This document shows, in pieces, positions 54,833 through 63,905 of a stretch of 64,000 nucleotides of DNA. The DNA is from Viridibacillus sp050279675 (GTDB lineage: Bacteria > Bacillota > Bacilli > Bacillales_A > Planococcaceae). The number at the start of each line of letters is the position of its first letter. Position 1 is the first letter of the stretch. The notes under the pieces were generated by a model. It had not been told where the DNA came from. It ran no database searches and saw only the letters and a list, made by a program, of their open reading frames with translations. Location of the stretch: positions 96,827-160,826 of the forward strand of contig NZ_JBNNUK010000008.1 in assembly GCF_050279675.1 (NCBI RefSeq). Reading direction: 5' to 3'. A program made the translations under genes and the position numbers.

Positions 54833-56320
54833 ATGATAACGAAAGAAGATATCGTTAAGTCGGTACCCCAAAAAGGCTTTGTCGGTCATCCTAAAGGATT
54901 ATTAACCTTATTCTTTACTGAATTCTGGGAACGTTTTTCATACTACGGCATGCGGGCCATTTTACTTTACTTTATGTACTATAGTTTAAATGATGGCGGT
55001 CTAGGATTAGATAGAACGACAGCTAACTCAATTTTCGCTATATACGGCTCACTTGTATATATGTCAGGGATTATTGGCGGTTGGGTTGCTGACCGTTTAT
55101 TAGGTACCAGAAGAACCGTATTTTACGGTGGTATTTTAATAATGTTAGGTCATATTTGTTTGGCATTTCCAGGTGGATTGACAATGCTACTAATATCAAT
55201 GGTATTCATTGTAATGGGTACAGGTTTATTAAAACCAAACGTTTCAAGTATTGTTGGTGACATCTATGCTGAAGCTGATAACCGTAGAGATGCTGGATTC
55301 AGTATTTTTTATATGGGTATTAACTTAGGTTCATTCATTGCACCTTTAATAGTGGGAACAATTGGACAAAAGTACAGCTTCCATTTAGGTTTCGGTATTG
55401 CTGCAATCGGTATGTTTATTGGTTTAGTCATGTATGTAATTACTTCTAAGAAATATCTAGGCTTAGCAGGTAAACAAATTAATAATCCGTTAACAAAAGA
55501 TGAATTCTCAAAATTAGCAATAAAAACAGTTATTGGCGTTGCAATTGTTGCAGTACTCGCAGTGATTGCTTATATAAACGATCAATTAACAATTAACAAT
55601 GTTATATTATTCATTTCTATTTTAGGAATTCTAATTCCTACTGCGTTTTTTGTGGTGATGTATAGAAGTCCAAAAACTAATGCAGAAGAAAAATCTCGTG
55701 TGTTGGCTTATATACCAATGTTTATTGCTGCTGTAATGTTTTGGGCAATCCAAGAGCAAGGGTCAAATATTCTAGGAACGTATGCAGACTCACGTACTGA
55801 TTTAAATCTTGGTCCAATTAAATTGGAATCTTCTTGGTTCCAGTCATTAAATCCGTTATTTATTATTACAATGGCACCGTTATTTGCCTGGATTTGGATG
55901 AAACTTGGAACGCGCCAACCATCTACACCAGTTAAATTTTCATTAGCATTATTTTTCTCTGGATTCTCATTCATTGTCATGGTAATTCCTGCTTTTCTTT
56001 CAAATGGTACAGCTTTAGTAAGTCCTTGGTGGCTAGTACTTAGCTTCTTCCTAGTAGTAATAGGAGAATTATTAATCTCTCCAGTAGGGTTATCTGTTAC
56101 AACGAAATTAGCACCAAAGGCATTTAGTGCACAAACTATGAGTTTATGGTTCCTAACGAGCGCAGCAGCCCAAGCGGTGAATGCACAGTTAGTAAAAGTA
56201 TTCGATAAAATTAGTGAAGTTGCTTACTTCGGTACAATTGGTACAGTTTCAGTGCTGCTTGGTATCGTGATGTTAATCATTTCACCAATAATTTCGAAAG
56301 CGATGCAAGGTATTCGTTAA
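54833..56320 (+). CDS. Proton-coupled di/tripeptide transporter (POT/PTR family)
   Basis: A 495-residue major-facilitator protein of the POT family with about fourteen helices. The proton-coupling motif appears as FFTEFWERFSYYGMRA (the ExxERFxYY signature, residues 28-43). The second PTR motif is FSIFYMGINLGSFIAPL. DtpT of lactic acid bacteria and YclF of B. subtilis are the nearest known types. It imports short peptides. The ATG follows GGAAAGAGGG. It is monocistronic, with its own promoter and terminator, and is separate from the Fur-controlled cluster. Confidence 0.92.
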   Translation: MITKEDIVKSVPQKGFVGHPKGLLTLFFTEFWERFSYYGMRAILLYFMYYSLNDGGLGLDRTTANSIFAIYGSLVYMSGIIGGWVADRLLGTRRTVFYGGILIMLGHICLAFPGGLTMLLISMVFIVMGTGLLKPNVSSIVGDIYAEADNRRDAGFSIFYMGINLGSFIAPLIVGTIGQKYSFHLGFGIAAIGMFIGLVMYVITSKKYLGLAGKQINNPLTKDEFSKLAIKTVIGVAIVAVLAVIAYINDQLTINNVILFISILGILIPTAFFVVMYRSPKTNAEEKSRVLAYIPMFIAAVMFWAIQEQGSNILGTYADSRTDLNLGPIKLESSWFQSLNPLFIITMAPLFAWIWMKLGTRQPSTPVKFSLALFFSGFSFIVMVIPAFLSNGTALVSPWWLVLSFFLVVIGELLISPVGLSVTTKLAPKAFSAQTMSLWFLTSAAAQAVNAQLVKVFDKISEVAYFGTIGTVSVLLGIVMLIISPIISKAMQGIR

Positions 56321-56331
56321 TAAATAATTAT

Positions 56332-56370
56332 AAAAGCACTGAGATTATCCAAATCTCAGTGCTTTTATAT
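56332..56370 (+). terminator. Terminator after the POT transporter gene
   Basis: Perfect arms AAAAGCACTGAGATT / AATCTCAGTGCTTTT with a short T-rich tail. Confidence 0.88.
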
Positions 56371-56554
56371 ATAAGGAATAATAGAAACTAATGCATAAAA
56401 TCCTAGGATATTACGTAACTATAACGAAATTAGTCCGGATAAAGAAGTATAAATAGATTTTAATAGAATAAAGCGTTTTACTCTGAAATAGCTCTATACC
56501 GGTGTTTTAAGGCAATGAGCAACTTTTTGAATTCACAAAACTGTCATTGTAGTA

Positions 56555-56569
56555 TGATAATCATTTTCA
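56555..56569. promoter_or_regulatory. Upstream Fur box of the yclNOPQ-type operon
   Basis: TGATAATCATTTTCA, one mismatch from the 7-1-7 inverted repeat. It lies just before the -35. Confidence 0.85.
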
Positions 56570-56576
56570 TTTAAGG

Positions 56577-56604
56577 TTGACGGAAAAAGTCGTCATGTTA
56601 TAAT
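56577..56604 (+). promoter_or_regulatory. Sigma-A promoter of the yclNOPQ-type operon
   Basis: TTGACG (56577-56582), 16 bases, TATAAT (56599-56604), bracketed by two Fur boxes. The remainder of the gap from 56371 to 56554 holds nothing I recognise. Confidence 0.82.
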
Positions 56605-56620
56605 GGGAATTGTGAGTCAA

Positions 56621-56635
56621 TGATAATCATTTTCA
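56621..56635. promoter_or_regulatory. Downstream Fur box of the yclNOPQ-type operon
   Basis: TGATAATCATTTTCA again, identical to the copy 66 bases upstream. It is placed just after the expected transcription start. Confidence 0.87.
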
Positions 56636-56680
56636 ATAAGAAGATTATTTACTCATAAAATGAATACATCGGGGATTACA

Positions 56681-57631
56681 ATGAAGAAACGATACCTTTT
56701 TATAGCACTTATCTTGTTATCATTAATATCGCTTTTTGTGGGAGTGAGCCGAATCTCTCCGGCAGATTTGCTAGATTTTAAATCTGAAGAAACTCAAATT
56801 TTCTTAATTAGTCGTGTGCCTAGACTAATAGCCATTATTTTAGCTGGTATGGGAATGAGTATTGCAGGTTTGATCATGCAAAGTTTAAGTAGAAATAAAT
56901 TTGTTTCGCCAACAACTGCAGGTACACTAGATGCCACTAAGCTAGGCATACTAGTATCAATGTTACTGTTTGCGAATGCATCTTTGATTGAAAAAATGGC
57001 GGTTTCATTTGTATTTGCGCTAGCCGGCACGCTTTTATTTATGCAAATTTTAAATCGTATTAAATTCAAGGATGCCATTTTTATTCCACTTGTTGGATTA
57101 ATGTTCGGAAATATTTTATCGTCTATCACGACGTTTTTCGCTTATAAGGCGGATATCATTCAAAATATATCTTCTTGGTTACAAGGTGATTTCTCAATGG
57201 TTATGAAGGGGCGTTATGAACTTTTATACATAAGTGTACCTATATTAATTATCGCTTATTTATATGCGAACCGATTTACGGTTGCGGGTATGGGTGAAGA
57301 TTTCTCGAAAAATCTTGGCCTTGGTTATAAAAGAATCGTTAACTTTGGTTTAATCCTCGTGGCACTCATTACAACAACCGTTGTGCTAACGGTTGGGATG
57401 ATACCTTTCCTTGGTTTAATCATTCCGAACATTGTATCGATCTTCAAGGGAGATCATTTACAAAAAACACTTCCACATACCGCATTATTGGGTGCAATTT
57501 TCTTATTAGCCTGCGATATTCTAGGTAGGATATTGATTTATCCATATGAGATTTCAATTAGCTTAATGGTAGGGGTAATTGGTAGTGGCGTCTTTCTATA
57601 CTTGTTATTTAGGGGGAAGGCGTATGCGTAA
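56681..57631 (+). CDS. yclN: Iron-siderophore ABC permease (YclN-like)
   Basis: A 316-residue FecCD/BtuC-family permease with about nine helices. Family blocks are SRVPRLIAIILAGMGMSIAG near the start and GMIPFLGLIIPNIV (ATPase-coupling helix) near residue 245. It forms a heterodimer with the next permease. By similarity to the B. subtilis YclNOPQ system the substrate may be petrobactin or a related catecholate, but this is inferred from gene set only. The ATG at 56681 follows CGGGGA; an earlier in-frame ATG lacks a site. Confidence 0.87.
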   Translation: MKKRYLFIALILLSLISLFVGVSRISPADLLDFKSEETQIFLISRVPRLIAIILAGMGMSIAGLIMQSLSRNKFVSPTTAGTLDATKLGILVSMLLFANASLIEKMAVSFVFALAGTLLFMQILNRIKFKDAIFIPLVGLMFGNILSSITTFFAYKADIIQNISSWLQGDFSMVMKGRYELLYISVPILIIAYLYANRFTVAGMGEDFSKNLGLGYKRIVNFGLILVALITTTVVLTVGMIPFLGLIIPNIVSIFKGDHLQKTLPHTALLGAIFLLACDILGRILIYPYEISISLMVGVIGSGVFLYLLFRGKAYA

Positions 57632-58574
57632 CAGTACAAAAATGATACTATTAGCAGCCTTGGCTGCAGTATTTTGTGGTTTATATTTGTTTCAAGGTTT
57701 AAATGGAAGCTATGACTATGCATTGCCTCGACGAGGTATTAAAGTGCTAGCAATGGCCATAACGGGTATTGCAATTGCGTATTCAACAGTTGTTTTCCAA
57801 ACAATTACGCATAACCGCATTTTAACGCCAAGTATTATGGGACTAGATTCACTTTATTTGCTATTGCAAACAGTGATTATTTTCTTCTTAGGTTCCGGGC
57901 ATATAGTAGTTCTCAATGCAAAAGTAAACTTCGTTCTATCATTAGTCGTCATGATTGGATTTGCACTTCTACTATACAAATTTCTTTTCCGTACAGGAAA
58001 ACAGCCAATTTATTTCCTACTGCTTGTAGGTATAATTCTTGGTACTTTATTAGGTAGTATCACGACATTCATGCAAGTTTTAATTGATCCAAATGAATTT
58101 ATGCGCGTGCAGGATAAAATGTTTGCCAGCTTCAATAACGTAAGTGGAGACTTAGTATGGTTCGCATTAATTATCGTACTAGTGACGATGATATACGGGT
58201 GGCGAATGGTTCGTGACTTGGATGTATTATCTCTAGGGAGAGATAATGCCATCAACTTAGGTGTTCCCTACGATAAAGTTGTTAAACGTATGCTTGTTAT
58301 TTCAGCGATTTTAGTTGCTTCGTCTACAGCACTAGTAGGACCGATAACTTTCTTCGGTTTAATTGTTGCAAACTTGTCATATCAATTTTTTAAAACGTAC
58401 AAGCACACGGTGTTAATCACTGGTGCTAGTCTAATGAGTTTAGTGGCGTTAATTGGTGGGCAATGGATTGTTGAGCGTGTATTTACATTCTCAACAACAT
58501 TAAGTGTTATCGTCAATTTTGTCGGTGGTATCTACTTCATCTATCTATTATTAAGGGAGAGTCGATCTGCATGA
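57624..58574 (+). CDS. yclO: Iron-siderophore ABC permease (YclO-like)
   Basis: A 316-residue FecCD-family permease and second half of the membrane channel. It shows PRRGIKVLAMAITGIAIA at the start, FQTITHNRILTPSIMGLDSLY, and the coupling region VGPITFFGLIVANL at about residue 250. The ATG at 57624 lies within the end of yclN (8-base overlap) right after AGGGGGAAGG, and it overlaps yclP by 4 bases. The tight overlaps indicate coupled translation. Confidence 0.87.
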   Translation: MRNSTKMILLAALAAVFCGLYLFQGLNGSYDYALPRRGIKVLAMAITGIAIAYSTVVFQTITHNRILTPSIMGLDSLYLLLQTVIIFFLGSGHIVVLNAKVNFVLSLVVMIGFALLLYKFLFRTGKQPIYFLLLVGIILGTLLGSITTFMQVLIDPNEFMRVQDKMFASFNNVSGDLVWFALIIVLVTMIYGWRMVRDLDVLSLGRDNAINLGVPYDKVVKRMLVISAILVASSTALVGPITFFGLIVANLSYQFFKTYKHTVLITGASLMSLVALIGGQWIVERVFTFSTTLSVIVNFVGGIYFIYLLLRESRSA

Positions 58575-59332
58575 TCCAAGTAAAAGAAATATCTAAACTA
58601 TTCGGCAAGAAAGTAGTAGTTGATAAGGTAAGCGTCGATATTCAACGCGGCAAAATCACGTCTTTTATCGGCCCAAATGGTGCAGGTAAATCTACGCTTC
58701 TGTCGATGGTAAGTCGTTTACTTGATGCAGACACTGGTGATGTATTACTAGACAGCTCAGATGTGAAAAAATTAAAATCGAATGATTTTGCTAAGCGGGT
58801 ATCAATTTTAAAACAATCAAACTATATGAATGTGCGCTTGACGATTCGTGAGCTTGTATCTTTTGGCCGTTTCCCATATTCTCGAGGTCGCTTAAATGAG
58901 GAAGATGTAAAAATGATCGACCAAGCGATTGAGTATATGAATTTAGCAGAAATCCAATATGATTTTTTGGACGAATTATCTGGTGGTCAACGCCAACGTG
59001 CTTTCATAGCAATGGTTATCGCACAAGATACCGAATATATATTACTTGATGAACCACTCAACAACTTAGATATGAAGCACTCGGTGCAGATTATGAAAAT
59101 CCTAAGAAAACTTGTGGATGATTTAGGCAAAACAGTAGTCATTGTTTTGCATGATATTAACTTCGCTTCTGTTTACTCAGATCGAATTGTTGCTTTGAAA
59201 GATGGTCGTATTGTAAAAGATGGTCCAACCAATGACATTATCAACTCAGAATCATTAAAAGAAATTTACGATATGGATATACCTATTCAAGAAATGAATA
59301 GTTGTCGTATTTGTGTCTATTTTAATTCATAA
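58571..59332 (+). CDS. yclP: Iron-siderophore ABC ATPase (YclP-like)
   Basis: A 253-residue ATPase of the FepC/FecE class. Walker A is GPNGAGKST, signature LSGGQRQRAFIAM, Walker B YILLDEPLNNLD and switch His in VLHDINFA, which is characteristic of siderophore and cobalamin importers. It starts at ATGA overlapping yclO. The C-terminus ends in an unusual CRICVYF sequence with two cysteines that I would not assign a role. Confidence 0.9.
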   Translation: MIQVKEISKLFGKKVVVDKVSVDIQRGKITSFIGPNGAGKSTLLSMVSRLLDADTGDVLLDSSDVKKLKSNDFAKRVSILKQSNYMNVRLTIRELVSFGRFPYSRGRLNEEDVKMIDQAIEYMNLAEIQYDFLDELSGGQRQRAFIAMVIAQDTEYILLDEPLNNLDMKHSVQIMKILRKLVDDLGKTVVIVLHDINFASVYSDRIVALKDGRIVKDGPTNDIINSESLKEIYDMDIPIQEMNSCRICVYFNS

Positions 59333-59351
59333 CAAAAGGAGACTTTACCCA

Positions 59352-60332
59352 ATGAAAAACTGGAAATTACTTACGTTAGTTTTTGCAATGCTTTTAGTAT
59401 TAACAGCTTGTGGCTCTAAAGACGATAAAAAAGAAGAATCAACTTCAGGTTCAAAAGCAGAAGAAATTACGATTACAAATGACTTCGGTATTTCAAAAGA
59501 TGACGGAACTTCTGATAACGTTAAAGATGAAGTGAAAGTTAAGAAAAACGCTGAAAAAGTTGTTGTATTTGATATGGGATTCTTAGATACTCTTGACACT
59601 TTAGGTGTTAAAGTTACTGCATTACCACAAGATTCAGTTCCGAGTTACCTTGAAAAATATAAAAGTGCGGATTATACAAACGTTGGTTCTTTAAAAGAGC
59701 CTGATTTTGAAGCAATTGCAGCATTAAAACCAGATGTTATTTTCATCTCTGGTCGTCAAGCTAGCCTTTACGAACAACTTAAAGAGATTGCACCAACTGT
59801 TTATGTAGGATTAGATACTTCAAAATACATGGATTCATTCAAAGCTAATACCGAATTAGCTGGTAAAATCTTCGATAAAGAAGATCAAGTAAAAGAAGAA
59901 CTAGCAAAAGTTGATGATAAAGTTGCTGCAATTAATGAAAAAGCATCTGCTTTAGATAAAAAAGCATTAATACTCTTAGGTTCAGAAGGCAAAGTCAGTG
60001 CTTACGGTCCAGCATCTCGTTTTGGTGTAATTCATGATGTATTCGGTTTTAAACCTGCGGACGAAGGTATTGAAGTTTCAACTCACGGACAAAACGTATC
60101 ATTTGAGTACATTTTAGAGAAAAATCCAGATATTATCTTTGTAGTTGACCGCGATGCAGTAGTAACTGAAGGTGCATCTTCTAAAGACTCAATCGAGAAT
60201 GCTTTAGTGAAGAAAACAAAAGCTTATAAAGACGGTAAAATGTTCTACTTAAATCCAGAAGTTTGGTACCTATCAGGTGGCGGATTACAATCAGTATCAC
60301 TAATGATTGATGAAGTAGAGAAGGCGCTATAA
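59352..60332 (+). CDS. yclQ: Siderophore-binding lipoprotein (YclQ-like)
   Basis: A 326-residue substrate-binding lipoprotein. The signal MKNWKLLTLVFAMLLVLTAC has its lipobox Cys at residue 20. A Ser/Lys/Glu linker leads to a two-lobed class III binding fold (VVVFDMGFLDTLDTLGVK, PDVIFISGRQ, KNPDIIFVVDRDA). YclQ in B. subtilis binds petrobactin and its dihydroxybenzoyl parts; the same is inferred. The ATG at 59352 follows AAAAGGAGAC. It ends one base before the heme monooxygenase-like gene. Confidence 0.88.
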   Translation: MKNWKLLTLVFAMLLVLTACGSKDDKKEESTSGSKAEEITITNDFGISKDDGTSDNVKDEVKVKKNAEKVVVFDMGFLDTLDTLGVKVTALPQDSVPSYLEKYKSADYTNVGSLKEPDFEAIAALKPDVIFISGRQASLYEQLKEIAPTVYVGLDTSKYMDSFKANTELAGKIFDKEDQVKEELAKVDDKVAAINEKASALDKKALILLGSEGKVSAYGPASRFGVIHDVFGFKPADEGIEVSTHGQNVSFEYILEKNPDIIFVVDRDAVVTEGASSKDSIENALVKKTKAYKDGKMFYLNPEVWYLSGGGLQSVSLMIDEVEKAL

Positions 60333-60333
60333 T

Positions 60334-60642
60334 ATGTTTTATCAAATGAAACGAATAATTGTACAGGAAGGTTTTTCTGGACAGGTTGTAGAACGTTTTA
60401 GTGGCGATACACCATTAGCAAAGCAACCTGGTTTCATTGATATGAAAGTACTTGTGAAGAAAGTTAGACGTGGGGACGAGGAAGTAATGATTCTCGTTCA
60501 ATGGCAAAGTGAAGAAGATTGGAAAAATTGGGAGAAGAGTCCGGAGCACATCGCTGGTCATAAAGCGAATATCGGCAAGCCCAAACCAGAGTATATAATC
60601 GAATCCAGCCAAAACGTCTATGAAGTAAAAGCAACAAAATAA
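60334..60642 (+). CDS. Antibiotic-biosynthesis-monooxygenase-fold protein, heme-degrading type (HmoA/IsdG-like)
   Basis: A 102-residue dimeric ferredoxin-like-fold protein of the ABM family. The sequence MKRIIVQEGFSGQVVERF, the PGFIDMKVLVK strand, and WQSEEDWKNWEKSPEH, with its Trp and the His in EHIAGHK, resemble HmoA and IsdG-type heme monooxygenases. These open the heme ring to free iron. The Asn/Trp/His catalytic triad of IsdG is not clearly complete, so heme degradation is likely but not certain. It begins 1 base after yclQ and shares the Fur-controlled transcript. ATG 60346 is an alternative start. Confidence 0.78.
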   Translation: MFYQMKRIIVQEGFSGQVVERFSGDTPLAKQPGFIDMKVLVKKVRRGDEEVMILVQWQSEEDWKNWEKSPEHIAGHKANIGKPKPEYIIESSQNVYEVKATK

Positions 60643-60674
60643 AGTAAGCTCCCCTAGCTTATTATTACTGAAAG

Positions 60675-60704
60675 TGCTCTAGCTTGATGCTAGAGCATTT
60701 TTTT
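60675..60704 (+). terminator. Terminator closing the siderophore operon
   Basis: TGCTCTAGC / GCTAGAGCA perfect arms with seven T. Confidence 0.88.
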
Positions 60705-60791
60705 ATGATTTTCGTTCATTTTGCTATTACATCGAGTAGAAAAGAGCTATAGTAGAAGAAATGTTAATCGCAAGCGTGAGGAGGGATTAGT

Positions 60792-61418
60792 ATGAAAAAG
60801 TTGTTTTATCCACTTGCGATAGTTACCACAATCGTTTATATCGTTCTCTTTTTAAATATAAAAAGTAATTGGGTATTCAATCTAGATCAGTGGGCATCAG
60901 ATTTGTTGAAGGGTAATAATTTTTTAGGTTTTTTCCATTACTTTGGTGAACCAGCTTTCGTTGTGGTCATTGCCATTATATTATTATTAGTGTTATGGAT
61001 AAGGGATCACAATTACCGAGGAATGTTTTTTGTCCTTGTAACAATAGCAGCTGGTAATGTGCTTAATCAGTTATTAAAAGTGTGGGTGCAGAGACCACGT
61101 CCTGACATACCTGATCAGCTTAAAAGTTTTAGTTTTCCATCAGGTCATTCTATGACGGGGATTTTATATTTGTTTACATTGGCCTATATAGCAAATGAAT
61201 ATCAATATTCTAAAAAGGTAAAGATACTCACTTGGGTAGGAGCTGTCATACTGACGGTGCTTATTGGTATGTCACGTGTTGCTGAAAGTCGTCACTTTGC
61301 TTCAGACGTGATAGCGGGTTGGTCGATGGGTTACACTTGGTTTATAATTGCAGTAATATGGTATGAACGAAGAAAACGAATATTTAAAGAGTTAGCACAG
61401 GAAAAAATAGAAGAATAA
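60792..61418 (+). CDS. PAP2-family membrane phosphatase
   Basis: A 208-residue integral membrane phosphatase with six helices. The three PAP2 active-site motifs are present: KVWVQRPRP, PSGHS and SRVAESRHFASD, the last including the nucleophilic histidine. Such enzymes dephosphorylate undecaprenyl pyrophosphate, phosphatidylglycerol phosphate or related lipids. The substrate here is not determined. The ATG follows GAGGAGGG. It ends at a terminator and is monocistronic. Confidence 0.88.
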   Translation: MKKLFYPLAIVTTIVYIVLFLNIKSNWVFNLDQWASDLLKGNNFLGFFHYFGEPAFVVVIAIILLLVLWIRDHNYRGMFFVLVTIAAGNVLNQLLKVWVQRPRPDIPDQLKSFSFPSGHSMTGILYLFTLAYIANEYQYSKKVKILTWVGAVILTVLIGMSRVAESRHFASDVIAGWSMGYTWFIIAVIWYERRKRIFKELAQEKIEE

Positions 61419-61458
61419 TAAAATACTTAGTTCTACGTTATTTGAAATTAACCAAAAT

Positions 61459-61508
61459 AAAACAACCAGCCGTCGAGTAGATATCGACAACTGGTTGTTT
61501 TGTTTTGA
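61459..61508. terminator. Terminator after the PAP2 gene
   Basis: AAACAACCAG / CTGGTTGTTT outer arms and GTCGA / TCGAC inner pairing with T tail. It may also serve the minus-strand MFS gene. Confidence 0.85.
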
Positions 61509-61545
61509 AATCTGTTAAAAAACAGATGAAAGACTCTTATTTAAG

Positions 61546-61635
61546 CTAAGTGACTGGTTGTACTTCGATGGTTCTAACAAATATTTCTGCAAGACCGAGG
61601 TCACCTGAGTTATAAATGTAAAGCGTATATGTTCC
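61546..61635 (-). pseudogene. C-terminal fragment of an unidentified protein
   Basis: On the minus strand, directly after the MFS stop codon and in the same frame, 29 sense codons read GTYTLYIYNSGDLGLAEIF then VRTIEVQPVT and stop. The alternating hydrophobic pattern looks like the last beta strands of a real domain. There is no start codon or ribosome binding site. It is either a remnant of another gene or a read-through tail of the MFS gene. Confidence 0.4.
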
Positions 61636-62829
61636 CTATAGAGCTTGCTCATGCAGAACTTTTCGCAAGGAAAAAGCTAATATGAAAGAGGCAAGTAGAA
61701 AACCTATAATCATACCAATAACCCCATGCCAGCCATATACTGTCCAGAATATTCCCCCTACCGTTCCGCCAACACTTGAACCTACATAGTAAAAGAATAA
61801 GTACAATGAGGATGCCTGTGCTTTGTCATGTGTAGCATGTCGACCAACCCAACTACTAGCAATAGAATGTCCACCAAAGAATCCGAATGTGAAAATAGCG
61901 ATGCCAGCTATCTTTAAAAGTAAGTGGTTTTCTAATGTGATAATACCACCAAAAAACATAATGACTATTGCAATGACTAACATTTTATATTTTCCGAAAC
62001 AATCAGAAAGGCTGCCAAACCATGTAGAGCTAAATGTACCGACAAGGTAGATGATGAATATCCAACCGACAATTGTTTGGCTTAAAGAAAAGGGAGGTGC
62101 TATCAATTGAAAGCCGATATAATTATAAAGTGTGACAAAGCTCCCCATTAACAAAAAGCCTAATCCGAATAAACTTAGTAAAGCAGGATCTTTCAAATGA
62201 AGAATCAATGAATGTAACATTCCTTTTACATTAAGTTTCTTCGCTTCAAAGTGTTTAGAAGCTGGAAGCAAAAAGTAGAAGACGAAGCTCACAATAAAAC
62301 TAATCACCCCAATTGCAATCATCCCAATCCGCCAACTGAATAAATCGGTCATCGTCCCAACGATGATTCGCCCACCCAATCCACCAATTGTATTACCACT
62401 AATATATAATCCCATTGCAATACCTAAACTTTTAGGTTCGATTTCTTCTCCTAAATAAGCCATAGCGATGGCCGGCAGCCCGGCAAATACAATGCCTTGT
62501 ATAATTCTTAATGTTAATAAAATAGAATAATTTGGTGCAAAAGCAATAAATAAAGTTAAAATAGCACCTGCAAACATGGAGAAAGTCATAATCTTTTTTC
62601 TGCCCCAAGCCTCTGATAATGAACCAATGATTAGCATACTGAATGCTAATGTTAAAGTCGTTACAGACAATGACAAACTAGCTACTGTAGGTGAAATGTG
62701 GAACACTTCTGTGAAAGCTGGAAGTAATGGTTGTATCATGTATAAATTTGCAAATGTACTAAAAGCTCCTGCGAATAGTGCTAGATTCACGTTTCGGAAG
62801 TTAACGGTACCACGTTTTATATAGTCCAT
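61636..62829 (-). CDS. MFS transporter, drug/sugar-efflux type
   Basis: A 397-residue major facilitator with twelve helices. The loop 2-3 motif is GSLSEAWGRKKIM, with its echo GSLSDCFGKYKML in the second half. The start VNLALFAGAFSTFANLYMIQPLLP is typical of the YnfM/arabinose-efflux-like DHA1 group. The exported substrate is unknown. ATG 62829 lies after GGAGTGACCTC. No regulator is adjacent. Confidence 0.85.
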   Translation of the reverse strand: MDYIKRGTVNFRNVNLALFAGAFSTFANLYMIQPLLPAFTEVFHISPTVASLSLSVTTLTLAFSMLIIGSLSEAWGRKKIMTFSMFAGAILTLFIAFAPNYSILLTLRIIQGIVFAGLPAIAMAYLGEEIEPKSLGIAMGLYISGNTIGGLGGRIIVGTMTDLFSWRIGMIAIGVISFIVSFVFYFLLPASKHFEAKKLNVKGMLHSLILHLKDPALLSLFGLGFLLMGSFVTLYNYIGFQLIAPPFSLSQTIVGWIFIIYLVGTFSSTWFGSLSDCFGKYKMLVIAIVIMFFGGIITLENHLLLKIAGIAIFTFGFFGGHSIASSWVGRHATHDKAQASSLYLFFYYVGSSVGGTVGGIFWTVYGWHGVIGMIIGFLLASFILAFSLRKVLHEQAL

Positions 62830-63078
62830 TAGAGGTCACTCCAAAATTGAGTTATTTAATACTTATTATAAGGATGTACAAATCATAATAACAATTGATT
62901 AGATTTGTACATGGATTTAAAATAGGCATTCATGAAAGTTGTATACGTGTATAAAAGTGTTATGATTTCTAAAATTTTCTCTCACCCACTTTATTTTTGG
63001 TAGTTAAAGAAAGTTGCATTAAGGAAACATTTTGCATACAATGAAATTAACATTTTAATAGAGAAAGTAGTTGAGTAT

Positions 63079-63888
63079 ATGGATGGGAATGTCGTTTTTG
63101 CCTTAGCGTTAACGCTCTTCGCTGGTTTAGCAACAGGAGTAGGTAGTTTAATAGCATTTTTCACTTCGAGGACGAATACAAAGTTCCTATCGTTTTCTTT
63201 GGGTTTTTCTGCAGGAGTTATGATTTATGTTTCACTTGTTGAAATATTTGTGAAAGCTAAGGATTCGCTTGTTGGTGAGTTAGGGGAGAAGCAAGGATAC
63301 ACATTCACGGTAATTGGTTTTTTTGCTGGTATGTTGTTAATCGCACTTATTGATAAAATGATCCCAAAACACGAAAATCCTCATGAAGTAAAAAAGGTTG
63401 AAGATATGTATGTGGGGCCATCGAATGATGAATATGCTAAGTTAATGAAGATGGGTATATTCACCGCACTTGCAATTGGAATTCATAACTTTCCAGAGGG
63501 AATTGCGACATTTGCATCTGCCTTGCAAGATCCGAATCTCGGTATTGCGATTGCAATTGCGGTTGCTATTCATAATATTCCAGAGGGAATTGCTGTCTCT
63601 GTCCCGATTTTTTTTGCGACAGGAGATCGTAAAAAAGCATTTAAGCTTTCATTTTTATCCGGTTTAGCTGAGCCAGTTGGAGCATTTGTAGCATATTTGA
63701 TTTTAATGCCATTCTTAAATGATATTGTGTTCGGAATGCTTTTTGCGGGTGTTGCCGGTATTATGGTATTCATTTCGTTAGATGAATTATTACCAGCTGC
63801 AAAGAAATATGATGAGGCTCATACATCGATTTATGGTGTTATTGCCGGAATGGCTGTAATGGCTATTAGTTTAGTATTATTAGTTTGA
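63079..63888 (+). CDS. zupT: ZIP-family metal transporter ZupT
   Basis: A 269-residue ZIP permease for zinc and other divalent metals such as iron. It has about eight helices. The two metal-site helices carry HNFPEGIATF (about residue 136) and HNIPEGIAVS (about residue 165), and the end shows SLDELLPAAKKY. The linker between helices 3 and 4 is short and lacks the His-rich loop of many ZIPs. The ribosome binding site of ATG 63079 is weak. No Fur or Zur box was recognised in the 250-base divergent gap. Confidence 0.92.
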   Translation: MDGNVVFALALTLFAGLATGVGSLIAFFTSRTNTKFLSFSLGFSAGVMIYVSLVEIFVKAKDSLVGELGEKQGYTFTVIGFFAGMLLIALIDKMIPKHENPHEVKKVEDMYVGPSNDEYAKLMKMGIFTALAIGIHNFPEGIATFASALQDPNLGIAIAIAVAIHNIPEGIAVSVPIFFATGDRKKAFKLSFLSGLAEPVGAFVAYLILMPFLNDIVFGMLFAGVAGIMVFISLDELLPAAKKYDEAHTSIYGVIAGMAVMAISLVLLV

Positions 63889-63905
63889 AAAAACAGGACC
63901 CATCA

